DNA from: DSVZ01 sp037439785
Lineage (GTDB): Bacteria; Verrucomicrobiota; Verrucomicrobiia; Limisphaerales; J093
Assembly (NCBI GenBank): GCA_037439785.1
Contig: JBBIVJ010000024.1
Span: 1 to 64,000, forward strand
Reading direction: 5' to 3'
DNA length: 64,000 bases
Positions within the stretch are counted from its first letter, which is position 1, and each line of letters begins with the position of its first letter. Under the pieces are notes generated by a model. That model had not been told where the DNA came from and made no database searches. It saw only the letters and a program-made list of their open reading frames with translations. Positions 46,055 through 55,269 of this stretch are shown one piece after another. The position numbers and the translations under genes are program-made.

Positions 46055-47338
46055 ATGCGCTACGTCCCGGAGCTGCACCGCGATCCCAACGGTCTGACGC
46101 TGGCGGTTGCGCCCATGCCCGGTCTGCCCGGAGTGTGCGTGGGGCTGTGGGTTGGCGTGGGCAGCCGGTACGAAGAGGCCCCGCTCAACGGGGCCTCCCA
46201 TTTCATCGAGCACATGCTCTTCAAGGGCACCCGCCGCCGCCGGGCGCGGGACATTTCCGCCGCCATCGAGGGGGTGGGTGGTTCGCTCAACGCCTTCACC
46301 AGCGAGGAAACCACCTGTTTCTATGCCCGCGCGCCCCGCCGCCACCTGGCCACGGTGGTGGACGTGCTGGCGGACCTCTTCCTCAATTCGGTCTTCGACC
46401 CGCGCGACCTGGAGACCGAGCGCGAAGTCATCCGCGAAGAGGTCGCCATGTATCGCGACCAGCCGCACCAGCACGTCGAAGAACTGCTCAACGCCCTCCA
46501 GTGGCCCGACCACCCCCTGGGCCGCCCCCTGACCGGCACCGAAGCCACCCTGGCCCGCCTGGAACGCCCGCAACTGCTCGCCTTCCGCCGCCGCCATCAT
46601 GTGGCCCCCGCCATCGTCCTCACCGTCGCCGGCGGCTGCACCGCCGCCGAATGCCGGCGCGCGCTGGCCCGCTGGGCGGACCGCTTCCCCGGCGGGGCAC
46701 GCCCGGCCTTCGAGCCGGTGCCGCCCTCGCGGCAGGTCGAGCCCGGCCTCCGCCTGGAACGCCGCCCCATCACCCAGACTCAACTGGCCCTGGGCCTGCG
46801 CACCTGTTCGCGGCACGACCCGCGCCGCTTCGCCCTGCGGCTGCTCAACGTGATCCTGGGCGAAAACGCCAGCTCCCGCCTCTTCCAGGTCCTGCGCGAG
46901 GAACGCGGCATCACCTATCACATCGGCAGCGGCCTGAGCTTCTACCACGACACCGGCGATCTGGTGATCACCGCCGGCCTCGAACCCGGCCAACTGGCCG
47001 GCGCCCTGCGCCTGATCGTGGCCGAACTGCGCCGGCTCAAAACCCATCCCCCCCGCCCCGCCGAACTGGGGCACGCCCGCGAGTACGCCCTCGGCCAACT
47101 GGACCTGAGCCTGGAAAGCAGCGAAAACCAGATGATGTGGCTGGGCGAACAATGGCTCGGCCACGGCCGGCTTTTCACCCCCGCCGCCTATCGCCGGGCC
47201 CTCATGCGCGTGTCCGCCGCCGATCTCGGCGCCGCCGCGCGCGATTTCTTCCGGCCCGACCGCCTCAACCTCGCCCTGGTGGGTCCCCACCGCGCCACCG
47301 AACTCGAGGTCATCCGCCGCCTCCTGCGGGAACTGTAA
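46055..47338 (+). CDS. M16 family zinc peptidase (processing peptidase-like)
   Basis: 427 residues with HxxEH as H49-FIEH53 in ASHFIEHMLFKGT, the distal Glu in TEREVIREEVAMY, GGSLNAFTSEETTCFYA and the C-terminal GENASSRLFQVLREERGITY. It is a single two-domain M16 subunit of normal length, like bacterial PqqF/YmxG processing-peptidase homologues. No signal peptide is visible. It converges on nuoN with a 9-base gap. Confidence 0.93.
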   Translation: MRYVPELHRDPNGLTLAVAPMPGLPGVCVGLWVGVGSRYEEAPLNGASHFIEHMLFKGTRRRRARDISAAIEGVGGSLNAFTSEETTCFYARAPRRHLATVVDVLADLFLNSVFDPRDLETEREVIREEVAMYRDQPHQHVEELLNALQWPDHPLGRPLTGTEATLARLERPQLLAFRRRHHVAPAIVLTVAGGCTAAECRRALARWADRFPGGARPAFEPVPPSRQVEPGLRLERRPITQTQLALGLRTCSRHDPRRFALRLLNVILGENASSRLFQVLREERGITYHIGSGLSFYHDTGDLVITAGLEPGQLAGALRLIVAELRRLKTHPPRPAELGHAREYALGQLDLSLESSENQMMWLGEQWLGHGRLFTPAAYRRALMRVSAADLGAAARDFFRPDRLNLALVGPHRATELEVIRRLLREL

Positions 47339-47347
47339 CCGCACCCT

Positions 47348-48838
47348 CTACCGGCCGGCCTCCGGCACCCGCGTCGGCGCCACGGCCGCTTGCGCCGCGG
47401 CCGCCGGCCGCCCCTCCGTCCCGGACCGCAGCCCCGCCAGCGAGCCGGACACCGCTTCCAAAAAACGCCCCGGCACCAGCCCGAGCCCCAGCACGGCCGC
47501 GATGAGCCCCGCACACAGGGCGCGGGCCGGAACCGAAAGCCGCACCGGCGCCGCTGCCGGCTCGGGCGGGTCCCGGAAAAACGCCTCCCGGAACAGCGCC
47601 AGGTAGTAGTAGATGGCCAGGGCCGCGTTCACCATCGTGAACAGGACCAGCACGCGATGGCCCCGCTCCCACGCCGCGGTGAGCAGTGCCAGCTTGCCCA
47701 TGAACCCCGCCAGCGGCGGCACCCCCGCCAGCCCGAAGACTCCCACCGCCAGCGTCGCCGCCAGCAGGGGTGAGCGGCGATGCAGCCCCGCCAGGTCCCC
47801 GACCACCAGGTTCGCGCCCTCCGCGGCCAGCAGGCTGAACACGGTGAAGCACGCCAGGGCCATGAACAGGTAGGCCACCAGGTAGTACAGCGCCGCGGTA
47901 AAACCGGCCTCGTTCAGCGCCACCAAACCCACCAGGGCATACCCGGCGTGGGCGATACCGGAAAAGCCCAGCAGCCGTTTCAGGTCCGTCTGTGCCAGCG
48001 CGATCAGGTTGCCGTAAAACATCGAGGCCAGCGCCAGCCCGGTGAACACCGCCGGCAGCACGCCCGACTCCGGCTCCGCCAGGGCCGCCAGCCGCACCAA
48101 CACCACCGCCGCCCCCAGTTTGGGCAGCGTGGCCACGTAACCGGCGGTCTCGTTCGACGCGCCCTGGTACACGTCCGGCGTCCAGAAGTGGAAGGGAAAC
48201 ACCGCCAGCTTGTAGAACAGCCCGCAGCAGGTCAGCCCCAGCCCGGTTACCACCGCCGCCGCCGGCGCACCGGCCAGCCGCGGCAGCATCTCCGGCAGGT
48301 GCGTGGTGCCGGTCAACCCGAACAGCCAGCTCAGCCCGAACAGCATCAGGCCGTTGGCCGTGACGCCGAACACCAGGTACTTGATGGCCGACTCCATCTG
48401 CACCCGTTGCCCGGCCCGCTCCCGCCGCATCGCCACCAGGAAATACAGCGGCAGCGAGGCCAGCTCCAGCGCCACCACCAACGTGATCAGCTCGATGCTG
48501 CTCACCAGCAGCATCAGCCCGCTGACGCTCAACACCAGAAACAGGTGGTACTCGGGCCGGACCGCGCCGGGGATGTCCGGCAACTCCCGTTGCTGCCAGA
48601 CCACCAGCAGGTAACCCACGGCCAGGACCAGCTTCAACCACTGCGAAAAGGCGTCCACCCGGTACGCCCCCTCGAAGAGCGTGCCCCGCGCCGGCAGCGC
48701 CCACCACGCGGCCAGGATCGCCACCGCCGCCGTGGCCGTGGCCAGTCGCTGCGCCGCCCGGTCCCGCCCGGTGCCCAGGCTCAGCCCAAACAGCCCCAGC
48801 GCACCCAGCAGCAAAACCAGTTCAGGGAGGAAGGTCAT
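47348..48838 (-). CDS. nuoN: Complex I subunit N (antiporter-like)
   Basis: 496 residues with about 14 membrane helices. The helix-5 Glu is in VALELASLPLYFLVA, the helix-7/8 region reads ESAIKYLVFGVTANGLMLFG, and the signature KLAVFPFHFWTPDVYQGA is present. It is one of the proton-pumping antiporter-like subunits. It is the last gene of the nuo operon and follows nuoM after 21 bases. Confidence 0.94.
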   Translation of the reverse strand: MTFLPELVLLLGALGLFGLSLGTGRDRAAQRLATATAAVAILAAWWALPARGTLFEGAYRVDAFSQWLKLVLAVGYLLVVWQQRELPDIPGAVRPEYHLFLVLSVSGLMLLVSSIELITLVVALELASLPLYFLVAMRRERAGQRVQMESAIKYLVFGVTANGLMLFGLSWLFGLTGTTHLPEMLPRLAGAPAAAVVTGLGLTCCGLFYKLAVFPFHFWTPDVYQGASNETAGYVATLPKLGAAVVLVRLAALAEPESGVLPAVFTGLALASMFYGNLIALAQTDLKRLLGFSGIAHAGYALVGLVALNEAGFTAALYYLVAYLFMALACFTVFSLLAAEGANLVVGDLAGLHRRSPLLAATLAVGVFGLAGVPPLAGFMGKLALLTAAWERGHRVLVLFTMVNAALAIYYYLALFREAFFRDPPEPAAAPVRLSVPARALCAGLIAAVLGLGLVPGRFLEAVSGSLAGLRSGTEGRPAAAAQAAVAPTRVPEAGR

Positions 48839-48859
48839 GACAGGGAAGCGCGGAAAACT

Positions 48860-50371
48860 TCAGGGACCGATCGCGGCCGGCGGCCCGGCGGGGCCGAGGG
48901 TGGTCGCCACCAGCAGATGCTGCACGCTCGCCTCGAACAACCGCACCAGCGGCGCGGGCTGCAGCCCGATCCACAGCACCAGCCACGCCAGCGGCAGCAA
49001 GGTGAGCAGCTCGCGCAGGGTCAAATCACCCACCCCCGAGTGGTCGGGATTCTGCGGGCTGCCGTAGGCCACCTTTTGGAGCATCCGCAGCAGGTAGGCC
49101 GCCGCCAGCACCACCCCGGGCACGGCCGCCAGCGCCACCACCGGCGAAGCCTCAAACGCACCCGCCAACGCCAGGAACTCGCCGATGAAGCTGTTGGTCC
49201 CGGGGAATGCCATCGAGGACAGGGCGAACAGCCCGAAAAACCCGGCGAAGACCGGCACCTGCCGGCCCACGCCCGCCACCGCCGTCAACTCGCGCGTGTG
49301 CAGCCGCTCGTACAGCAGGCCCACGCAGAGGAACAACGCCCCGGTGGTGATGCCGTGGTTGATCATCTGCAACACCGCCCCTTCGATCCCGGCCCGCGTA
49401 AGCGTGAAGATGCCCAGCGTGGCAAACCCCATGTGCCCCACGCTCGAATAGGCCACCAGCTTCTTGAGATCGCTCTGCGCCAGCGCGGTCAGCCCGCCAT
49501 AGACGATGGCCACCACCGACAACCACGTCAGCGCCGGCGCCAGCAGGCGCGTGGCCTCCGGCGCCAGCGGCAGCGACAGCCGCAGGAAACCGTAGGTGCC
49601 CATCTTCAACAGCACGCTGGCCAGAATCACGCTGCCCGCCGTCGGCGCCTCGACGTGCGCCGCCGGCAACCAGGTGTGAAACGGAAACATCGGCACCTTG
49701 ATGGCGAACGACAGGAAAAACGCCGCAAACACCCCGAGCTGGAAGCCCAGCGGCCACCCCCGCCCGCTCAGGACTCGCAGGTCCCACGTCCCCGCCTGCC
49801 AGTACACGGCGATGATCGCCACCAGCAGGAACACCGAGCCGGCCATCGTGTAGATGAAGAACTTCAGCGCCGCATAGACCTTGCGCGGCCCGCCCCAGAC
49901 GCCGATCAGCAGCGCCATCGGGATGAGCATCGCTTCCCAGAACAGGAAAAAGAGCACGAAGTCCAGGGCGCAAAACACCCCCACCATTGCCGTCTCCATC
50001 ACCAACAGCCCGATCATGAACTCCCGCACCCGCGTGGTGATGTACCGCCACGACGCCAGCACACACAGCGGCAGGATGCCCACCGTCAACAGCACCAGGA
50101 CCAGGCTCAAGCCGTCCACCCCCACCGTGTACCGCAGCCCCAGGGGCGGCACCCACGGCCGGTCCTCGACGAATTGAAACGCCGGCGTGGCCGGATTGAA
50201 CTCCAACACCACCGGCACCGAGGCCGCCGCCACTGCCAGCGTGGCCACCAGCGTCCACCCCCGCACCGCGCGGTCGCGGCGCAGCAGGCCGGCCACGGCC
50301 GCCGCCGCCAGCGGGCCGAAGATCAGTACGCTGAGCCAGGGAAAAGCCGCGGGGGTTTCGAGGGAGTTCAT
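48860..50371 (-). CDS. nuoM: Complex I subunit M (antiporter-like)
   Basis: 503 residues, about 14 membrane helices, with LFWEAMLIPMALLIGVWGG (helix-5 Glu), AALKFFIYTMAGSVFLL (Lys), FAIKVPMFPFHTWLPAAHVE and LKKLVAYSSVGHMGFATLG. It is a proton-channel subunit. The ATG at 50371 overlaps the stop of the upstream L-like gene (ATGA). Confidence 0.95.
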   Translation of the reverse strand: MNSLETPAAFPWLSVLIFGPLAAAAVAGLLRRDRAVRGWTLVATLAVAAASVPVVLEFNPATPAFQFVEDRPWVPPLGLRYTVGVDGLSLVLVLLTVGILPLCVLASWRYITTRVREFMIGLLVMETAMVGVFCALDFVLFFLFWEAMLIPMALLIGVWGGPRKVYAALKFFIYTMAGSVFLLVAIIAVYWQAGTWDLRVLSGRGWPLGFQLGVFAAFFLSFAIKVPMFPFHTWLPAAHVEAPTAGSVILASVLLKMGTYGFLRLSLPLAPEATRLLAPALTWLSVVAIVYGGLTALAQSDLKKLVAYSSVGHMGFATLGIFTLTRAGIEGAVLQMINHGITTGALFLCVGLLYERLHTRELTAVAGVGRQVPVFAGFFGLFALSSMAFPGTNSFIGEFLALAGAFEASPVVALAAVPGVVLAAAYLLRMLQKVAYGSPQNPDHSGVGDLTLRELLTLLPLAWLVLWIGLQPAPLVRLFEASVQHLLVATTLGPAGPPAAIGP

Positions 50372-52179
50372 GGTCTCCACACCTGATAGAGCATCCAGCC
50401 CACCAGCCCCAGCGCCATCACCGCCAGCGCCAGCAGCAGGCTTTCCTGCAGGTGCGCCCGTTGGAGGGCGCGCAGCCGCTCCCCCCCCGCGCGCACGGCC
50501 GCGGCCAGGCCGTCCACCGCGCCATCAATGACCCGTTGGTCGAACCACCCCGCCTCGCGCGCCGCGCGCACCACCCCGGCCAGCCCGGTGCGGCGATACC
50601 GTTCGCCCCACCAGGCGTCCAGCGCCCGCACCGGCCCCTCGGCCAGCCGCAGAAACGCGCGGCCACCCCGCCGGTAAAACCAGTCGGTGTCCAGGCTGAT
50701 GGTCGGCTCGGGCGTGAGTTTCTTCAGGAACAGGAAGAACCCCAGCGCCGTGAACAGCAGCACCTGCAGCGTCTCGGCCACGTGGTAGCTGGTGTACGGC
50801 TGGTAGGTCACCGGCTGGAAGGGCAGCATCGCGTACAGGTACGGCGTGTAACAGCCGATGAACACGCACAGCCCGGCGGTGATCGCCATCGCCAGGGTCA
50901 TGTTCCAACCGGGGTCGCGCGCGCGCGCCCAGACCTCCGGCGTGCAGGGGTTGTCCCCGAACCAGATGAAGTACGGCACCTTCAGGCCGGTGTGCAGGAA
51001 GGTGCCCGCCGAGGCCAGCATCAACCCGAACCCGGCCCAGAGCCGGTGGTCCTCGAAGCTGGCCGCCACGATCATGGACTTGCTCACGAAACCGCTGAAC
51101 AGCGGGAAGGCCGAGATTGAAAGCCCGCCGATGAGTGTGAACAGAAACGTCCACGGCATCTTCGGATACAGCCCGCCCAGGCGCGTGAAGCGGCTCTCGC
51201 CGGTCATGTGCAACACCGCCCCGGTGCCCATGAACAGCAGCCCCTTGTAGAGGATGTGGGCGAAGGCGTGGGCACAGGCGCCGTTGAGCGCCAGTTGCCC
51301 CACCGGCGTGTCCAGGTCCGCCAGGCCCACCCCGGCCACCATGTAGCCGACCTGGCTGATGATGTGGTAGGCCAGCAGCCGGCGGCTGTCGTTTTCCAGC
51401 ACGGCGTACACCACGCCGTACACCGCCATGATCACGCCCAGCGGCACCAACAGGTCCAGCCCCGGCAACCCCCGCGCCAGTGCGTACACCGCCGTCTTGG
51501 TGGTGAGCGCGCTCAGAAAAACCGAGCCGTTGAAGGTCGCCTCCCCGTAGGCGTCCGGCAGCCAGGCGTGCAGCGGCGGCACGGCCGCGTTGAGAATGAA
51601 GCCGGTCATCACCAGGTACGTCGCCAGCGTGGGTTGTGCGACGTCCAGGGCCTCGAAGGCCAGGCTGCGCGTGGCCTGGTAGTGCAACACAATCCCCGCC
51701 AGCAACGCCACCCCGCCCGCCACGTGCACCAGCAGATAGCGGTACCCGGCCCCCAGCGATTCCGGCCGCCCCCGGTACCAGATCAGAAACACCGAGGCCA
51801 GCGCCATCAGCTCCCAGAACATGAACAGCGTCACCCAGTCGCCCGCGTAGATCGCCCCCAGCGACCCGCCCGCGTACACCCAGGCGGCCACGTGCTCGCC
51901 CACCCGCCGCACATGCAGGCCGTAGAGCGTGGCCAGCACCGCCATCAACGCCATGATGTAGCCGAACACCAGGCTCAGCCGGTCCACCCGCCCGAAGACC
52001 AGCGTCCAGTCCAGGAACCGCACCTCCCCCCAGGTGCCCGGCTCCAGCCCCAGCGTGCGCGCGAAGGCCAGCGCCGGCACCAGCAACAGCCAGCCCCGGC
52101 GGACCCGCTCCGGCACCAGCGGCAACAGGGCCGCCCCCCCCAGCATTACCAGCGCCGGATGCAGCCAGAAACTACTCAT
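50368..52179 (-). CDS. L-like antiporter subunit with lateral-helix tail
   Basis: 603 residues. The core is antiporter-like (LFMFWELMALASVFLIWY with the conserved Glu, AAVPPLHAWLPDAY, DSRRLLAYHIISQVGYM). The C-terminal 150 residues (KLTPEPTISLDTDWFYRRGG, WFDQRVIDGAVDGL and a final membrane helix) resemble the lateral helix region of NuoL. The core is closer to MrpD/'Na+/H+ antiporter subunit D' proteins than to E. coli NuoL. It probably takes the NuoL place in the complex. The helix-7 Lys of KYLL is Arg here (YRYLLVH). It is coupled to both neighbours by overlaps. Confidence 0.85.
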   Translation of the reverse strand: MSSFWLHPALVMLGGAALLPLVPERVRRGWLLLVPALAFARTLGLEPGTWGEVRFLDWTLVFGRVDRLSLVFGYIMALMAVLATLYGLHVRRVGEHVAAWVYAGGSLGAIYAGDWVTLFMFWELMALASVFLIWYRGRPESLGAGYRYLLVHVAGGVALLAGIVLHYQATRSLAFEALDVAQPTLATYLVMTGFILNAAVPPLHAWLPDAYGEATFNGSVFLSALTTKTAVYALARGLPGLDLLVPLGVIMAVYGVVYAVLENDSRRLLAYHIISQVGYMVAGVGLADLDTPVGQLALNGACAHAFAHILYKGLLFMGTGAVLHMTGESRFTRLGGLYPKMPWTFLFTLIGGLSISAFPLFSGFVSKSMIVAASFEDHRLWAGFGLMLASAGTFLHTGLKVPYFIWFGDNPCTPEVWARARDPGWNMTLAMAITAGLCVFIGCYTPYLYAMLPFQPVTYQPYTSYHVAETLQVLLFTALGFFLFLKKLTPEPTISLDTDWFYRRGGRAFLRLAEGPVRALDAWWGERYRRTGLAGVVRAAREAGWFDQRVIDGAVDGLAAAVRAGGERLRALQRAHLQESLLLALAVMALGLVGWMLYQVWRP

Positions 52180-52432
52180 CGTAATAGTCCTCCCCCTGCA
52201 TGATCCCGGCGTGGCCCCAGGCCTTGGACACCAATATGATCAACGTGCAGGCCGCGAAGCCGAACACCGACCAAAACCCGGGCAGGTGCTCCGCCTCCGT
52301 GTGGGCGTGCGTCTTGTCCACCACCCACGGCAGCGCGTCGGCCACCACCAGCAGCGCCAGCACCGCGTAACTCACGCCCCGCACCCCGCGCGGGCGGGCA
52401 CGCAACCATTCGATCAACCGCACCAGGATCAT
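52172..52432 (-). CDS. Small membrane protein within the nuo/antiporter cluster (86 aa)
   Basis: 86 residues: a basic start (LVRLIEWLRARPRGVRG), helix 1 (VSYAVLALLVVADALPWVV), a charged loop HAHTEAEHLPGFW, helix 2 (FGFAACTLIILVSKAWG) and the end GIMQGEDYYDE. Similar small proteins accompany MrpD-like subunits in some other bacteria, as I recall. It overlaps the MrpD-like gene by 4 bases and the L-like gene by 8, so it is surely co-translated. An assembly or accessory subunit role is inferred. Confidence 0.8.
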   Translation of the reverse strand: MILVRLIEWLRARPRGVRGVSYAVLALLVVADALPWVVDKTHAHTEAEHLPGFWSVFGFAACTLIILVSKAWGHAGIMQGEDYYDE

Positions 52433-53913
52433 GGGAACAGCAACCGCGCGAAGTTCAAAAACAGGTCCGGGTAAAAGCCCAGCAGGACCGAGATGGCCGC
52501 CGTCAGACACAGCGGTACCACCATCGCCGGCGAGGCCTCCCGCCACCCCGCCGCCGGCGGGTCCGACGCCCCCCCCGCCGACCGGCCGAAGAACCCCCGG
52601 TACACCACCGGGGCGAAGTAGGCGGCATTGAGCAGCGTGCTGGCCAGCAACACCCCCAGCAGCGGCAACGCCCCCGCCTCCAGCGAGCCCAGCGCCAAAT
52701 ACCACTTGGAGACAAACCCGCCCACCGGCGGCGCGCCGATCATGCTCAGCGACGCCAGCGCAAACGCGCCAAAGGTGAAGGGCATCGCCCGCCCCAGCCC
52801 GTGCATCTCCGAGAGGTTCTTCTTGTGTGCGGCCACGTAGATGGCCCCGGCGCAGAAGAACAGCGTGATCTTGGCAAAGGCGTGATTGGCGAGGTGCAGC
52901 AGCCCGCCCTGGATGCCCGCCGGGGTCAGCAGCGCCACCCCCAGCAGGATGTAGGACAACTGGCTGACCGTCGAGTAGGCCAGCCGCAGCTTGAGGTTGT
53001 CCTGGCTCAGGGCGATCACCGAGGCGGCCAGGATGGTGAAGGAAACAAAGTAGGCCGTGGGCAGTCCCAGGTGCGCCGCATGCATCCGGTCCACCCCGAA
53101 CACGTAGAGCATGACCCGCGCGGTCGAGAACACCCCCACCTTCACCACCGCCACCGCGTGCAACAGCGCGCTGACCGGCGTGGGCGCGACCATCGCCCCC
53201 GGCAACCAGTGGTGCAGCGGCATCAGGCCGTTCTTGGCGAAGCCCAGCAGGCAGGCCACGTACAATCCCGCCACCAGTCCCTGGGAAAGTCCGCCCGGCA
53301 GGATGCCGGTGCGGGGGTTGTCCGCGAAGTCCAGGCTGCCGGTCAGCACGTAGATCAGGATCATCGCCGGCAGGACCAGCCCCTTGGCCGTGGCCGTCAG
53401 GTAGGTCAGGTACTTGCGCCCGCCCTCGTAGCCCTCCGCGTCCTGGTGATGCGCCACCAGCGGGTAGGTGCTCACGCTCACCACCTCGTAAAACAGGTAC
53501 AGCGTCAGCAAATTGTCGGCGAAGGCACAGCCGATGGCCCCAAACAGCGCCAGGGCAAAACAGACGTTGAACCGCGTCTGCGCGTGTTCCCGCAACCCGC
53601 GCATGTAGCCCGCCGAGTAAAACACCGTCAGCACCCACAGAAACGACGCGGCCAGCGCGAAGATCATGGACATCGCGTCCGCCCGCAGCGCCACCCGCAG
53701 CCCCGGCAGCAGCTCGAACACGCCGTAACGCAACGTCCGCCCCGCCAGCACGTCCGGCCCCAGAGACGCCGTCAGCCCAAACAGCGTCAACGCCGCCCCC
53801 AGCGAACAGGCCTCGCGCAGGTTGGGCCGCCGGCCCGTGGCCATCACCAGCCCCGCTCCCACCAACGGCGCCAGCAGGGCGTACAGGAGTCGAGGCTCGG
53901 AGATCGGCGCCAT
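52429..53913 (-). CDS. Extra MrpD-like antiporter subunit of the nuo operon
   Basis: 494 residues with about 14 membrane helices. LYLFYEVVSVSTYPLVAHH (Glu), GGRKYLTYLTATAKGL (Lys), KNGLMPLHHWLPGAMVAPTP and KLRLAYSTVSQLSYILLG are typical of MrpD/HyfB-type antiporter subunits ('monovalent cation/H+ antiporter subunit D'). It is the fourth antiporter-like subunit of the operon, between nuoK and the L-like gene. It implies an enlarged membrane arm or a separate ion-translocating module. Confidence 0.88.
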   Translation of the reverse strand: MAPISEPRLLYALLAPLVGAGLVMATGRRPNLREACSLGAALTLFGLTASLGPDVLAGRTLRYGVFELLPGLRVALRADAMSMIFALAASFLWVLTVFYSAGYMRGLREHAQTRFNVCFALALFGAIGCAFADNLLTLYLFYEVVSVSTYPLVAHHQDAEGYEGGRKYLTYLTATAKGLVLPAMILIYVLTGSLDFADNPRTGILPGGLSQGLVAGLYVACLLGFAKNGLMPLHHWLPGAMVAPTPVSALLHAVAVVKVGVFSTARVMLYVFGVDRMHAAHLGLPTAYFVSFTILAASVIALSQDNLKLRLAYSTVSQLSYILLGVALLTPAGIQGGLLHLANHAFAKITLFFCAGAIYVAAHKKNLSEMHGLGRAMPFTFGAFALASLSMIGAPPVGGFVSKWYLALGSLEAGALPLLGVLLASTLLNAAYFAPVVYRGFFGRSAGGASDPPAAGWREASPAMVVPLCLTAAISVLLGFYPDLFLNFARLLFP

Positions 53914-53916
53914 CGC

Positions 53917-54237
53917 TCAGCCCTTCAAGTCCCTCAGGTCCCGGGTGAGGACGGACCGGTAGTTGCGATACACGGCGATGACCAGGCTCAGCGCCACGGC
54001 CACCTCGGCGGCCGCCAGGCCCATGATGAACAGCACGAAAAGCTGGCCCACCGCCGGGTCCGGCGCGGTGAACCGGTTCAGGGCCAGAAAATTCAGCGAG
54101 GCCCCCGAGAGGATCAGCTCCCCGGCAATCAACAGGCCGATGAGCGTGCGCCGGCGCAGCAGGCCGAACACCCCCGCTGCCAACAGCACAGCGGCGAGAA
54201 CCAGGTAGGTTTCCAGTCGGTCGTGGAGCGGGTTCAT
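53917..54237 (-). CDS. nuoK: Complex I subunit K
   Basis: 106 residues, three membrane helices with the conserved glutamates in IAGELILSGASLNFLAL and MGLAAAEVAVALSLVIAVYR. It is part of the membrane arm next to NuoJ. The start overlaps the nuoJ stop by 4 bases. Its tail is slightly longer than E. coli NuoK. Confidence 0.94.
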   Translation of the reverse strand: MNPLHDRLETYLVLAAVLLAAGVFGLLRRRTLIGLLIAGELILSGASLNFLALNRFTAPDPAVGQLFVLFIMGLAAAEVAVALSLVIAVYRNYRSVLTRDLRDLKG

Positions 54238-54782
54238 GAGGAGGAAGGCGGCGCACTCCGGCCATGCCGGGCCAGGACCAGCGCGCCCAAAATGGCCAGC
54301 AACAGCACCAGCGAGATCAGTTCAAAGGCCAGGCACCAGGTCGAAAGCAGCGCCACCCCCAGCGACTCCACCGACCCGCTCCCCGGCGGGCGGGCCGGGG
54401 CTGACGGCCAGCGGGTGTGCACCCCCAGCCACGCCAGCGCCCCGCCGGCGGCCAGGCTCACCAGGAGCGCCGCCGCGCTCGCCAGTCGCGCCCGCGGCCG
54501 GGGTTGCTCCGGCGGGGGCTCGTCCGGCTCGGCCAGCATGACGGCAAAGACGATCGTCACGCAGACCGCGCCGATGTAGATGAGGATTTCCATCAGGGCC
54601 AGAAACGGGCTGTGCAGGAAGTAGTACAGGCCCGCCAGGCCCACCGACCCCAGGGCCAGGCCGCTGACGCTGCGGATGACCCGCTGACTGGACACCGCCA
54701 GCACGGCCCCGCCCACCGTGACCGCCACGCACAGGGCGAACACGACCGCCACGATCCAGGAGGCGCCGGGGAAGGAGTTCAT
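54234..54782 (-). CDS. nuoJ: Complex I subunit J
   Basis: 182 residues with five membrane helices and the NuoJ core LHSPFLALMEILIYIGAVCV with TIVFAVML. A Pro/Arg-rich loop (PDEPPPEQPRPRARL) sits between helices 3 and 4. The ATG at 54782 overlaps the nuoI stop. Confidence 0.92.
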   Translation of the reverse strand: MNSFPGASWIVAVVFALCVAVTVGGAVLAVSSQRVIRSVSGLALGSVGLAGLYYFLHSPFLALMEILIYIGAVCVTIVFAVMLAEPDEPPPEQPRPRARLASAAALLVSLAAGGALAWLGVHTRWPSAPARPPGSGSVESLGVALLSTWCLAFELISLVLLLAILGALVLARHGRSAPPSSS

Positions 54783-55267
54783 GCGCCAGGGGGGGTGGAC
54801 GGTGCCGATGGCGCCGGGGCGGCCACCGCAGGCCGGGCTTGCAGGCGTTTGAGCAGGTCCAGGAAGTAGGCCTCCCGCCCGGTGCCGGCCAGGTTGTAGC
54901 GCCGGCTGAACCGCAGGGCTTCGGTGGGGCAGACCTCGACGCACGAGCCGCACAGGCTGCAGCGGGTGAAGTCCACGGTGAAGACCGTGGGCGATTTCTT
55001 CTTCTCGCCCTCGCGCTTGATGCCCTCGACCAGGATGCAGCCGCTGGGGCAGGCCTTCTCGCAGGACTTGCACGCCACGCACAGCGACATGCCCGTCTCG
55101 GGATCGCGCACCAGTTCGATGTGCCCGCGGTACCGCTCCGGGATGGGCAGGGTCTGGTACGGATAGGGTACGGTGACCGGCGGTTTGAAAAACTGGGTGA
55201 GGGTCACCCGCATGCCGGTCAGCAGGCTGCGGAAGCCCGTCCACCATTCGGCGAGGACGTTTCTCAT
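54779..55267 (-). CDS. nuoI: Complex I subunit I, ferredoxin-like 2x[4Fe-4S]
   Basis: 162 residues with two clusters of the CxxCxxCxxxCP type: CVACKSCEKACPSGC and CSLCGSCVEVCPTEAL. Between them is IKREGEKKKSPTVFTVDFTR. It carries electrons to the N2 cluster of NuoB. A Pro/Ala tail follows. It starts 2 bases after nuoH. Confidence 0.95.
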   Translation of the reverse strand: MRNVLAEWWTGFRSLLTGMRVTLTQFFKPPVTVPYPYQTLPIPERYRGHIELVRDPETGMSLCVACKSCEKACPSGCILVEGIKREGEKKKSPTVFTVDFTRCSLCGSCVEVCPTEALRFSRRYNLAGTGREAYFLDLLKRLQARPAVAAPAPSAPSTPPGA

Positions 55268-55269
55268 GG

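Noticed and set aside
47780..50386. An 868-codon plus-strand frame opposite nuoN and nuoM
   Set aside because: It is very rich in His, Gln, Arg and Pro, the mirror of membrane helices on the other strand, with no motif.
52172..54265. A 697-codon minus-strand frame through the MrpD-like gene and nuoK
   Set aside because: Only its last 87 codons are a real gene (the 86-aa protein); the rest is an out-of-frame shadow of the MrpD-like gene.
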